Part shown: positions 1-8,957 of the stretch, one piece after another | Numbering within the stretch: the stretch's first letter is position 1 | How the letters are laid out: every line of letters starts with the position of its first letter | NCBI RefSeq assembly: GCF_018860975.1 | Contig: NZ_JAHKQI010000010.1 | Coordinates: 496,001-560,000, forward strand | Source: Lentibacter algarum | Lineage (GTDB): Bacteria > Pseudomonadota > Alphaproteobacteria > Rhodobacterales > Rhodobacteraceae | Reading direction: 5' to 3' | Length of the DNA: 64,000 bases | Translations under genes and position numbers: made by a program | Notes under the pieces: model-generated | What the model saw: the letters and a program-made list of their open reading frames with translations, nothing else | What the model was told of the DNA's origin: nothing | Database searches by the model: none

Positions 1-1593
1 CGGGCAATCATCTGCAATCGTCCCGATGGCGAAGGCGCAGACCAGCCCAGTTTCGAAGAAATTGAGAAGGCGGCGAAGAAAGCGGGCCTTACCGCAGTCT
101 ACCTTCCAATTGCAGCTGGGATGGTCACAGATGAAAACGTAGAAGAATTCGGTGCGATCCTAAAGGAACTGCCACGACCCGTTTTGGGCTATTGCCGATC
201 CGGCACCCGTTCAGCGACGCTCTGGTCCTTGCACGAAGCACAAAAACGCCCGTTGCCTGAAATTCTGGCGGCCACAAAGGCCGCGGGCTATGACATGAAC
301 GGTGTCGCGCGCCGTGTCGCAAACGGAGGCAAAACGCCAACCCAACAGGGCGATGCGAAGTTTGATGTCGTGATTGTGGGTGGTGGGGCTGGCGGTATCG
401 CTACCGCGTCTAGTTTGCTCGCCCGTAAGTCGGGACTTTCGATTGCTATCATCGACCCCTCCGACGTCCATTACTATCAACCGGGTTGGACCATGGTTGG
501 CGGAGGGGTGTTCGACGCACGCGACACCGCGAAGACGATGGGATCGCTCATCCCGCGTGGCGTGAGGTGGATCAAAGCAGCGGTCGCCGCGTTTGAGCCA
601 AAGAACAACGCGGTCATTCTCGACGGTTGTACAGTGGTCACCTACGATCGCCTTGTTGTGGCTCCGGGGCTGAAGCTTGATTGGGGTGCAATTGAAGGGC
701 TCGAAGACACGCTGGGCCGCAATGGCGTGACGTCGAACTATCGCTACGATCTTGCGCCCTACACGTGGCAGCTTGTTCAGGAATTGAAAGAAGGCCGCGC
801 ACTGTTTACCCAGCCGCCGATGCCTATCAAATGCGCAGGTGCGCCGCAAAAGGCGATGTATCTGTCAGGTGATGCTTGGTTCCGTAACGGAGCGCTCAAA
901 GACATTGATATTCAATTCATGAATGCGGGCGGGGTTCTGTTCGGGGTGAAGGAATACGTTCCAGCATTAATGAAATACATCGAGAAATACGATGCGACGC
1001 TGAATTTCTTCCATACGCTGACATCCGTTGATGGTGCGGCCAAGAAGGCGACGTTCAAAGTGGCCAAGCCGGACGCCGATCCGACGGAAGTTACCGTCGA
1101 TTTCGACATGATGCATGTTTGCCCACCGCAGGTTGCACCAGATTTCATTCGCGTTTCTCCTCTTGCCGACGCCGCCGGCTGGGTCGATGTCGATCAAGCA
1201 ACGCTGCGGCATAGGACCTTTGACAACATCTGGGCCTTGGGTGACGTGATGAACGCGCCAAATGCCAAAACGATGGCCGCCGCCCGCAAGCAGGCCCCGA
1301 CCGTCGCCGAGAACATCGTGGCCGACATCAATGGCGGTTCGCCGGTGGCGCAATATGATGGCTACGGGTCCTGCCCTCTGACAGTCGAGCGCGGTAAAAT
1401 CGTACTGGCCGAATTTGGCTATGGCGGCGCGCTCAAGCCGAGTTTTCCATCTTTCCTTCTGGACGGTACGAAGCCAAGCCGCGCGGCATGGTTCCTCAAG
1501 GAAAAGATACTCCCGCCGATCTACTGGCAGGCCATGCTCAAGGGCAAAGAATGGCTGGCCAAACCCGAAGAGATCAAGGTTTCCGTTGAATAA
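1..1593 (+). CDS. Blh-type domain fused to sulfide:quinone oxidoreductase (5' end outside window)
   Basis: The frame is open from the first base, so the gene begins before the window; the visible part ends with TAA. The first ~100 visible residues resemble the Blh/DUF442 (TIGR01244) phosphatase- or rhodanese-like domain, with a CRSGTRSA loop whose Cys codon is at base 193. From base ~362 the FAD-binding motif VVIVGGGAGGIA opens a sulfide:quinone oxidoreductase-like domain. Cysteines in KCAGAPQK (base 832) and HVCPPQ (base 1120) fit the redox-active pair of the family. The expected role is oxidation of sulfide (or a persulfide) with electron delivery to quinone at the membrane. A SulP-type anion transporter follows on the same strand 122 bases later, a frequent pairing in Rhodobacterales. 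Family assignment is firm; the exact sulfur substrate is inferred. Confidence 0.88.
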   Translation, partial: RAIICNRPDGEGADQPSFEEIEKAAKKAGLTAVYLPIAAGMVTDENVEEFGAILKELPRPVLGYCRSGTRSATLWSLHEAQKRPLPEILAATKAAGYDMNGVARRVANGGKTPTQQGDAKFDVVIVGGGAGGIATASSLLARKSGLSIAIIDPSDVHYYQPGWTMVGGGVFDARDTAKTMGSLIPRGVRWIKAAVAAFEPKNNAVILDGCTVVTYDRLVVAPGLKLDWGAIEGLEDTLGRNGVTSNYRYDLAPYTWQLVQELKEGRALFTQPPMPIKCAGAPQKAMYLSGDAWFRNGALKDIDIQFMNAGGVLFGVKEYVPALMKYIEKYDATLNFFHTLTSVDGAAKKATFKVAKPDADPTEVTVDFDMMHVCPPQVAPDFIRVSPLADAAGWVDVDQATLRHRTFDNIWALGDVMNAPNAKTMAAARKQAPTVAENIVADINGGSPVAQYDGYGSCPLTVERGKIVLAEFGYGGALKPSFPSFLLDGTKPSRAAWFLKEKILPPIYWQAMLKGKEWLAKPEEIKVSVE

Positions 1594-1715
1594 GCGACTG
1601 CCTTGAATGGTGCCGCAGTCCGTCTGGTTGTCCTTGCCACGGCGGTCTGCGGTCATAAAATTTACCGACGCCCACGCGAGATGTGCCAAGCGCCGCCATT
1701 TCTGGACCAACTGCC

Positions 1716-3446
1716 ATGAGAACACTTCGCCAATTCCTCCCAATCCTTGATTGGGGCAGCCGCTATGATCGCAATGCTTTATCAAATGACATGATTGCAG
1801 CTGTGATCGTGACAATTATGCTGATCCCGCAATCTTTGGCCTATGCTCTGCTGGCCGGACTGCCGCCTGAGGCGGGTATCTATGCGTCCATTGCCCCCAT
1901 CGTTCTTTATGCGATCTTTGGCACAAGTCGCGCGCTCGCGGTTGGCCCCGTCGCAGTCGTGTCGCTTTTGACGGCGTCGACCATCGGTCAAGTGGCCGAA
2001 ACTGGCACGGCCGGGTACGCCATTGCTGCTTTGACCCTGGCGTTTCTGTCTGGTGGATTTCTGGTGCTGCTTGGCGTCTTTCGGTTGGGGTTCTTGGCCA
2101 ACTTCCTGAGCCATCCCGTCATCGCAGGCTTCATCACAGCCTCCGGTATTCTGATCGCCACGAGCCAGCTGAAACACATCCTGGGTGTTGATGCGCACGG
2201 GCACACATTGCTGCAGATGCTTGGGTCGATCTTCGAACACCTGGGACAGATCAACTGGATCACCGTTGTCATCGGGGTTGTCGCAACTGGGTTCTTGTTC
2301 TGGGTCCGTAAGAACCTCAAACCCTTGCTCAACAAACTGGGTCTGTCCCCACTAATGGCGGATGTACTGACCAAGGCTGGGCCTGTCGCGGCTGTTATTG
2401 GCACCACATTGGCTGTCTGGACTTTCAATCTTGGGGATCGCGGTGTCAAAATCGTCGGCGACGTCCCGCAAAGCCTGCCCCCGCTGACGATGCCCAGCCT
2501 ATCCCCTGATCTCATAGAGTCGCTCTTGGTGCCAGCGATCCTGATTTCCATCATCGGGTTCGTCGAAAGTATCTCAGTTGCGCAAACCCTTGCAGCCAAA
2601 AAACGTCAGCAAATTGACCCCAATCAAGAATTGATCGGATTGGGCGCGGCCAACCTTGGTGCGGCTTTCACTGGAGGCTTTCCTGTGACGGGTGGTTTTT
2701 CGCGCTCGGTGGTCAATTTTGACGCAGGCTCTGAGACACCAGCTGCCGGAATCTACACTGCCATTGGCCTTGCCATTGCCGCGTTATTCCTGACGCCGTT
2801 GGTGTATTTCCTGCCCAAGGCGACGCTGGCTGCCACGATCATCGTGGCTGTGCTGAGCCTTGTGGACCTGTCGATCCTCAAAAAAACGTGGGCCTACAAC
2901 CGCGATGACTTCGTGGCTGTGCTGGCGACTATCGTGCTGACGCTTGCCCTAGGGGTCGAGGTTGGTGTGGCCAGCGGCGTCACCATCTCGATCCTGCTAC
3001 ATCTTTACAAAACATCACGGCCTCACGTGGCCGAGGTCGGGCTTGTTCCCGGTAGCGAACACTTCCGCAATATCCTCCGCCATAGCGTTGAAACGGATCC
3101 AACACTCTTGTCGTTGCGCGTCGACGAGAGTCTTTACTTCATCAACGCGCGCTTTTTGCAGGACTTGATCCAATCGCGCGTCACAGAGGGCACGAAAATC
3201 CGCAACGTTGTGTTGATGTTCTCTGCTGTAAACGAAGTGGACTACTCGGCTCTCGAAAGCCTCGAGGCGATCAATCTGCGGCTCAAGGATATGAGCATCG
3301 GGTTTCATCTGTCTGAGGTGAAGGGACCCGTCATGGATCGCTTAAAGACATCGCATCTTATTAGTGACCTGAATGGCTGGGTATTTCTGTCGCAATACGA
3401 TGCGGCCAAGGCTCTCACATCTAAATCCGCAGTGAGTGGTTCATAA
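1716..3446 (+). CDS. SulP-family inorganic anion transporter with C-terminal STAS domain
   Basis: The 576-residue product has the usual SulP layout: a short N-terminal stretch (LPILDWG), about ten to twelve hydrophobic membrane segments with the conserved MLIPQSLAYALLAGLPPEAG and VNFDAGSETP regions, and a C-terminal STAS domain from roughly residue 430. I chose the ATG at 1716 because the protein then begins with the usual SulP lead; an upstream in-frame GTG at 1683 would add 11 residues of unlikely composition. SulP proteins move sulfate, bicarbonate or related anions across the inner membrane. The position just after a sulfide:quinone oxidoreductase suggests handling of sulfur oxyanions, but that is inference from context. 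Confidence 0.9.
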   Translation: MRTLRQFLPILDWGSRYDRNALSNDMIAAVIVTIMLIPQSLAYALLAGLPPEAGIYASIAPIVLYAIFGTSRALAVGPVAVVSLLTASTIGQVAETGTAGYAIAALTLAFLSGGFLVLLGVFRLGFLANFLSHPVIAGFITASGILIATSQLKHILGVDAHGHTLLQMLGSIFEHLGQINWITVVIGVVATGFLFWVRKNLKPLLNKLGLSPLMADVLTKAGPVAAVIGTTLAVWTFNLGDRGVKIVGDVPQSLPPLTMPSLSPDLIESLLVPAILISIIGFVESISVAQTLAAKKRQQIDPNQELIGLGAANLGAAFTGGFPVTGGFSRSVVNFDAGSETPAAGIYTAIGLAIAALFLTPLVYFLPKATLAATIIVAVLSLVDLSILKKTWAYNRDDFVAVLATIVLTLALGVEVGVASGVTISILLHLYKTSRPHVAEVGLVPGSEHFRNILRHSVETDPTLLSLRVDESLYFINARFLQDLIQSRVTEGTKIRNVVLMFSAVNEVDYSALESLEAINLRLKDMSIGFHLSEVKGPVMDRLKTSHLISDLNGWVFLSQYDAAKALTSKSAVSGS

Positions 3447-3790
3447 GTTTCTGTGCCTTCGTCCAAGGCAGATCCGCCAGTTATACCGCAGCTGCGAGTG
3501 AATGCAGCTTGAGCAGTAGCTGTGCTAATAAAAGACGATTTTGACTGCGACTTGTGAATTCGACATTTGATCTCCGCTGCGGTTCTCATGAATGACCGCT
3601 TCGCTTGCTGCAAAACGGTACTATGTTTTCTGCCCACGCGGTATTTCTTACGCTGCGTGCGCGCGCAGCACAAAATAACAATGGCGGGGTTGGGCTCAAA
3701 CCGGACTTGCGGCGGTGCGGCACACAAATCTTGACCTTGCAGGCTTCGGCGCGACCAGCCGGATGACTGGTCCCAGCCCATAGCGGGCAT
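3447..3790. other. Intergenic stretch without a recognisable gene
   Basis: About 340 bases lie between the SulP stop and the broken gene that follows. An open minus-strand frame runs across it into the SulP gene, but its composition is that of an antisense shadow with no recognisable family. I see no tRNA, no clear terminator with a T-run, and no IS ends. Confidence 0.5.
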
Positions 3791-4594
3791 TCATGTTGTG
3801 AATTGGGTCAAAAACCGTGCCCGCAATTCCTCAGTCCAAACATTAAACATCTGGCATTTTGAAAGGATTAAAAACCTAGCTACTTGCTGGCAATTGTAGA
3901 CCTCATAGGGGCCAAGAAGCGCGGTATCGCCATTGAAAGCATGAGCGGTCAGAAAATTTCTTAAGTATCCACATGAGTTAATAGCATCAGGCAAGGATAA
4001 CTCGACGTCTCGCACTCTCTGACCATCGCTATAACTTGTCAGAGAGTTCCTTTTAGGGTGAGGTTTAACTTCGGTCTCATCTCCTCTAAAAATCCAATCG
4101 ATTGTTCTGTCTGGATCAATGTTCGCAACTGACAACCGCGTTCGGATGTCTTCCAAAACCCTGGGGTTCCATTCAAAAGTTTCCTTATCGTTTCACCTTT
4201 GGTTCTGGGCGCTTGATCGAATATCTAATCCCAGCTCCTCGATTGCAGAATAGACAAGGGTTACCGCAACAGACGTTCCGACATGAGATGAAAACTCGCA
4301 ACTATGCTTTTCAAAAATCTGACCATGTCGCGGATGCATCGAATGTGGGGAAACACTCTCTGTCGAAATGCTGTGAGCAAGCTTATGAATTGCATATACT
4401 AATTTTTTGTCGGGCCATGCTTTTGCTGCTATCGCTACAGCGGCTACAAGCTCTTCACGCCAGATGAATTTTTGAAAGTACCCGTCGGTTCGAAACACAT
4501 TTTGAAATAACGTTTCGCGTTCAATTGGGTCGTCCGGTATCGGGAAACCACTTCCACTAAGCCCAAACCGATCTGGAAAACTGTCTGTCGTCAT
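3791..4594 (-). pseudogene. Conserved-looking hypothetical gene interrupted by an in-frame TGA
   Basis: Two minus-strand open frames (4594-4193 and about 4192-3791) lie in the same reading frame and are separated only by the TGA at 4193-4195. Reading through gives a continuous protein of about 267 residues with no frameshift: the first part ends DIRSSAQNQR and the second continues NDKETFEWNPRVLEDIR. The start ATG at 4594 gives MTTDSFPDRF. I do not recognise the family; there is no signal peptide or obvious membrane segment. The simplest reading is a nonsense mutation in a formerly intact soluble protein, although read-through cannot be excluded. An IS3 fragment abuts its 5' side. Confidence 0.6.
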
Positions 4595-4654
4595 ATAAAG
4601 TTGGACATCAAATCGGCTTGAGCACAGGAGGCTCTGGTTCGTTCGTGTGATTGA

Positions 4655-4970
4655 TTATGCTGCTTGTTTTTGATGCTGCAAGCGGCGTTGCTCACTGCCC
4701 GACAGGGTTATGCGTAGCATGATCCCGAGAGGGGATTGTCTGTTTTTTGATCTTCTCCCTTTCCATCAGGATAGCTTTGTCGCGCCCGAAGTAGACGTCA
4801 GCGGGTGTGACGTTGTTCAGGCTCTCGTGGTAGCGCTGGTTGTTGTAATACTCGACAAAAGCCCCGATCTGGCGCTCGAGATCTCCGGGCAAGTAATAGT
4901 TTTCCAGCAGAACACGGTTCTTCATGGTCTGATGCCAGCTTTCCACTGCCCGGCAGTGGTTTGCTCGCAA
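4655..4970 (-). mobile_element. IS3-family transposase (orfB) C-terminal fragment
   Basis: The minus-strand translation contains VESWHQTMKNRVLLENYY and NNQRYHESLNNVTPADVYFG, the diagnostic end of the IS3-family integrase-like orfB. The first two thirds of the transposase, including the first two catalytic Asp residues, are missing, so it cannot be active. The normal C-terminus (RRLQHQKQAA then stop at 4655-4657) is still readable but in a different frame, so there is a frameshift near 4700-4720. The upstream edge is fused to a fragment of a SulP transporter gene. Confidence 0.82.
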
Positions 4971-5016
4971 ACCATGAGAGGGATCTTGCCTTGCGTTTGC
5001 GGATGGAATGGTGCGC

Positions 5017-5320
5017 CACGGACATTGCCACGCCTGATGTGTTCGCTCCGAGCAGGCTCGCGCTCAACGATCCGACAACAAGCGCTACGACATAGCCAGG
5101 TAATCGGCGGCTGATGCGGGTGCAGACGATCAGGCTGGCCAGCGTCACTGCCGCAATGATGATCGCATCGGGATTTACCCCGCCTATGCCCGCGACAAGC
5201 TGCCCGAGCCTGTGAAGCACACCGCCTTCACCGCCCGAAAGGCCCAATGCGGGCCAACTTGCGAGACGCCGATCAGCACAGCTGCGGCGGCGGTGAACCC
5301 GACGATCACCGAATGCGAGA
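5017..5320 (-). pseudogene. SulP-family transporter gene fragment, frameshifted and truncated at both ends
   Basis: The minus strand encodes SHSVIVGFTAAAAVLIGVSQ and then, after a frameshift at about 5245, LSGGEGGVLHRLGQLVAGI and LIVCTRISRRLPGYVVALVV. These correspond to the middle membrane segments of a SulP permease and are of similar type to, but distinct from, the intact copy at 1716-3446. Only about 100 residues remain, with no start region and no STAS domain. The 3' side runs into the IS3 fragment, so the remnant probably reflects an IS-mediated deletion. Confidence 0.7.
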
Positions 5321-5548
5321 TTGCAGAATTAGTGCAACCATCGATCATGGTTGCACACGACACCAAACTCTTACTTTTTCAATCAACCAAACGGCTCCAA
5401 TTAGGGGCCGGTCAGCGTCCGAAAAACTCTTTGCTCGCGCGGTAAGAGTATTTCTATGGAAAACTAACTACCATTCATTTCAAAATACCTGACTAATTCG
5501 GGCCACCCCTGACCAAGGAACAGCCCTAACGATTGTAGCCGCAATAGG

Positions 5549-5980
5549 TTAGTCACGCACAACCATAACTGAGCAATGTGCATGCCGTACAACGCGCGCA
5601 GCGGTCATGCCGAGCAAGAATTCCTTCATGCCTTCTTTATGCGCTGCCAGCATGATGAGGTCCACGTACATTTCCTTGGCCACATCTACAACCTTGGAAT
5701 AGGACCTGCCGCTCGCTACATTGACTGTACTTGAAATTTCCGACGGCACTTTCTTGGCGATCAATTCTTGCAACTGCTTCTCGGCCAAACCGGCATAATG
5801 CGCTTTCACATCGTCGAAGCGATCTATCATTGCACTGTCCAGATCAACATCAATGACGTTAAGAAATGCCAATGTCGCGCCAGTGTTTTGCGCCATCTCG
5901 ACTGCTGACTCAAGTAGAAGCGCGTTGTCTTGCTTTTGATGAATATCCAATGGAACTAGTATTTTTTTAGGTGTCGTCAT
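5549..5980 (-). CDS. Universal stress protein (UspA family)
   Basis: The 143-residue product begins MTTPKKILVPLDIHQ, the classic UspA beta strand, and ends with the nucleotide-binding type segment GMTAARVVRHAHCSVMVVRD. The length is normal for a single-domain Usp, which is a soluble cytoplasmic protein. It lies 70 bases downstream of the NhaC-type antiporter on the same strand, separated by a strong hairpin, so the two may be cotranscribed with attenuation. Pairing of a Usp with an ion transporter gene is common and suggests modulation of the transporter or a shared stress response, which is inference. Confidence 0.9.
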   Translation of the reverse strand: MTTPKKILVPLDIHQKQDNALLLESAVEMAQNTGATLAFLNVIDVDLDSAMIDRFDDVKAHYAGLAEKQLQELIAKKVPSEISSTVNVASGRSYSKVVDVAKEMYVDLIMLAAHKEGMKEFLLGMTAARVVRHAHCSVMVVRD

Positions 5981-6022
5981 TTTGGTCCCCTTTGCTCTTT
6001 GGCTTTGAGAAATCGGAAAGGC

Positions 6023-6041
6023 CCCGCATTTTGCATGCGGG
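6023..6041 (-). terminator. Hairpin between nhaC-type gene and usp gene
   Basis: A perfect 7-bp stem (CCCGCAT and ATGCGGG) with a 5-base loop lies 10 bases after the antiporter stop codon. On the minus strand it is not followed by a clean T-run, so it may be a weak terminator or a stabilising 3' hairpin that sets the level of the downstream usp gene. Confidence 0.5.
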
Positions 6042-6050
6042 ACCCCATGT

Positions 6051-7544
6051 TTAGCCGAGATTGAGTGCCGATGGCTTGACCAGGCTGCCGGGCACCATGA
6101 CCCCGTCGATCAGGACGTTCTCATCGAGCTCTTTCCATTGAGCCAAGTCGCCCTCGGTCGATTTGGGGACAAATGCTCCCGTGAATGCATAGGCTATGTC
6201 AATCACGATAGAAGCCCAACACGCAATTGCCCAAGGCAGATAGGCCAACGTGGCCACACCCAAGGTGGCTGCGACGAAAACACCGCCTGAAGACCAAGGG
6301 ATAAGCGGAGCCGTTAGAGTGCCACCATCTTCCATGGTGCGCGACAAAGTCGAGACGTGAATGCCTTTACCGCGGAAAGCAGGTGCGAACATCCGGCCCG
6401 GAATCGCCATCGCAAGATATACATCCCCTGTGCTGACATGAAGGCCAAGCACCGAGAACAAAGAGGCAAGCATTAGTTGCCCACGCGTCTTAGCAAACGA
6501 CACAATCTTGTTGAGGATTGTCTCAAGGCAACGTGTCGACTCTAACAAGCCCCCAAAAGCCAACGCGACCAAGATCAAGGTCACGGCCCAGTTCATGGAC
6601 ATGATGCCGCCTTTGGACAGTAAAGCATCGACTTCAGCGACGCCTGTATCTGCCTTATAGCCGAACAGCATTGTGTTAAAAACGTCGTGAAGCCCGGCAC
6701 CTTGCAGAGCCATCGCACAAACCGCACCAGCAAGCACACCAGCAAAAAGACCCGGAAGAGCAGGCATTTTTTTGAGTGCCAGGACAGCAACAACCACCGC
6801 GGGCAATAACGCAAGGAAGCTCAAAGAATACTTGTCTCGCAAAGTATTTATTGCGACATCCAATTTTACTTGATCAATTGCTCCATCCGCAAAGCTTAGC
6901 CCGAAGTATAGATATGCAGCCAGCGCAAGAAGCATAGCGGGAACCGTCACGGGCATCATGTTGCGAATATGTGTGAACAAATCAGTCCCGACAACAGCAG
7001 GCGAAAAGTTCGTCGTGTCTGATAGCGGCGACATCTTGTCACCAAAGAATGCGCCAGAAACAACTGCACCGGCCGTCATATGAGCAGGAACGCCCAGACC
7101 TTCGCCGATGCCGATCAGGGCCAGACCCATTGTACCGGTCGTACCCCAAGATGTCCCCGTTGCGATGGAAACAACCGAACAGATGATACAAGCAGCAAAC
7201 AGGAAGTAGCCCGGATCAAGCACTTGTAGACCGTAGTAGATCATCAAGGGCACAGTGCCCGCATGAATCCAGGTGCCGATGATCATGCCAATAGTGTAGA
7301 GAATGAAAATAGCGGGTAGTGCGACGTGGATCACGTTGAACATGCCGTCTTGCATTTGCTTCCAGCGATATCCGCGCCACCACCCAAAGGCGGCAGTTAT
7401 GAACACACCAATGGTGAGTGGAATATGTGGCGACACGTCGCCGTAATAGAAAACCTGCAGCGCCACCAAGGCGATTGTGATGAGCAAAGGCGCGACCGCA
7501 AATGGAAGCGTAGGCCTTTCAATTTCCTGGATTTCAGTAGTCAA
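6051..7544 (-). CDS. nhaC: NhaC-family Na+/H+ antiporter
   Basis: The 497-residue product is strongly hydrophobic with about twelve membrane segments and carries NhaC-family stretches such as ISVVSIATGTSWGTTGTMG-like and FGDKMSPLSDTTNFSP. Such proteins exchange sodium for protons across the inner membrane, in line with a marine host. The chosen start is a TTG at 7544, giving MTTEIQEIER; it is supported by a near-perfect Shine-Dalgarno sequence (AAGGAGGA, 7549-7556 on the complement) five bases upstream, and no better ATG lies nearby. A usp gene follows downstream. Confidence 0.9.
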   Translation of the reverse strand: MTTEIQEIERPTLPFAVAPLLITIALVALQVFYYGDVSPHIPLTIGVFITAAFGWWRGYRWKQMQDGMFNVIHVALPAIFILYTIGMIIGTWIHAGTVPLMIYYGLQVLDPGYFLFAACIICSVVSIATGTSWGTTGTMGLALIGIGEGLGVPAHMTAGAVVSGAFFGDKMSPLSDTTNFSPAVVGTDLFTHIRNMMPVTVPAMLLALAAYLYFGLSFADGAIDQVKLDVAINTLRDKYSLSFLALLPAVVVAVLALKKMPALPGLFAGVLAGAVCAMALQGAGLHDVFNTMLFGYKADTGVAEVDALLSKGGIMSMNWAVTLILVALAFGGLLESTRCLETILNKIVSFAKTRGQLMLASLFSVLGLHVSTGDVYLAMAIPGRMFAPAFRGKGIHVSTLSRTMEDGGTLTAPLIPWSSGGVFVAATLGVATLAYLPWAIACWASIVIDIAYAFTGAFVPKSTEGDLAQWKELDENVLIDGVMVPGSLVKPSALNLG

Positions 7545-7556
7545 TTCGTCCTCCTT

Positions 7557-8209
7557 ATTATCGTAGATCGTTCATTGGGCTTTAGCGGCCAATTGGGTTT
7601 TGGATTGCTGCGCTCAAACTGCGCTCTTTGCGGAGTCACCGACAAACAGGACACATCGAAAAAACGTATCTCGCCCTGCCCCAAACTGATAACCGCTGTG
7701 ATTCGTTCGCACCTTCCAGCCAACGCTGAAGTGGCGAAACTTCGCGTCGCAGTTTGACGGGCAGAATGTCACTTTAGTTGTGGGAGACACCATAACAATG
7801 CTCGCCGATAGGGTCGCAAAAGTGGCAGGCGATCAAAGCCTCCGATGTGTTTTGGCACAGGCATCATAAAAGCTCGCGCCGTTTGAAAGGCAGCAGAGTC
7901 ACGAAAAGCAGATGCAATCAGAATGGTGCCAGACTTCACGTTTTCACCCCCCTCGTGAAATGTTCCGTGTTAATAGAAATTTGCCGGGCACTGGAACAAG
8001 AGCATTGTCGGGAGACATGTATTCCGTTTGGTTACCAATATTTTTTTGGGGGGGGGAAACGGTTTGCTTTAGATTGCACTGAATCGTAGCAATGTAGTGC
8101 GCACCTCGGCCTTCGAAACATTCTGTCTAGTCAACTTGCATTGACCATAACGTGAGTAATGGGGGTCGATTCCGGTTGGGGGCGGAATCGTATCATAAGC
8201 TCTTTGGGT
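7557..8209. other. Gene-poor stretch between nhaC promoter side and Tn3 debris
   Basis: No convincing gene is seen. The part next to 7557 must hold the nhaC promoter. A run of ten G residues follows a T-run near 8041-8056. From about 8070 to 8209 an open minus-strand frame continues from the Tn3 fragment, but its sequence no longer resembles a transposase. Confidence 0.5.
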
Positions 8210-8957
8210 CAGGCCAATCTGGGCACGCCGCTGCATGTCGGCATCAAGCAACCAGTCTATAATGAAGAGCGAGCGCTCGATGCGGCCGATTTCCCGAAGG
8301 GCTATCGCCAACTCATGCTGGCGGGGATAGGATGCAAACTTTCGCAGGATCTGGCTGGGCGGCATGATGCCTGCGACCATGGTGGCCGCGCTTCTTAGGA
8401 TATCCGGCCAGTTTTCAATGATCGTGTTTTCTCTAATTTTGCCACCAATCAATCCCTTCAGTTCTTTCGGTGTAGATGCTGGATCGAAGACATACAGACG
8501 TTTGGACGGCAGATCGCGAATGCGTGGGATGAACCGATAGGTCAGAAGTGAAGTTACAGCAAAAACGTGATCTGTGAAGCCGCCTGTATCTGCATATCGC
8601 TCGCGTATTATTCGACCTGTCGGGTTCATCAAAAGACCGTCGAGAATATAGGGCGCTTCGCTGACTGTCGCGGGAATGTCCTGTGTTGCAAAGGGGCTGA
8701 ATTGATCCGAGACATGGGTGTAAGCCTTCAGCCCCGGATCGTTACCATATTTCGCATTGATGAGATTCATGGCTTCCCCCTGGCGGGTCGTTGAGAAGAA
8801 TTGACCGTCGCTCGATGCGGTCACATCGGCACCCCAAAAAAGTGCCATAGGCAAATTTGATTGCGCCTCAATCACCGTCGCCAAAGCTTGATTGATAGCA
8901 TCGCTTTCAATGTGTCAGCGCGACAAGCGTGAGAGCTGGAAATACTCATGGGTATCT
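8210..8957 (-). mobile_element. Tn3-family transposase (tnpA) internal fragment
   Basis: The minus-strand translation includes ADVTASSDGQFFSTTRQG, DQFSPFATQDIPATVSEAPY and RSLFIIDWLLDADMQRRAQI, hallmarks of the C-terminal third of Tn3-family TnpA. The N-terminal two thirds are missing and the protein stops resembling TnpA after AQIGL (~8210), so the real C-terminus is also lost. An in-frame TGA at 8915-8917 falls where the family has Trp before His-Ile/Leu (R-stop-HIESDA). The fragment continues, in the same frame, from a truncated molybdopterin oxidoreductase at about 8957. It cannot transpose. Confidence 0.83.

Noticed and set aside
967-1815. Long minus-strand open frame opposite the SQR gene
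   Set aside because: Composition is that of an antisense shadow with no family signal, and it lies inside a clear plus-strand gene.
8041-8056. T-run followed by ten G residues
   Set aside because: Looks like a homopolymer tract in decayed DNA; no repeat copies or structure were seen that would support a functional element.
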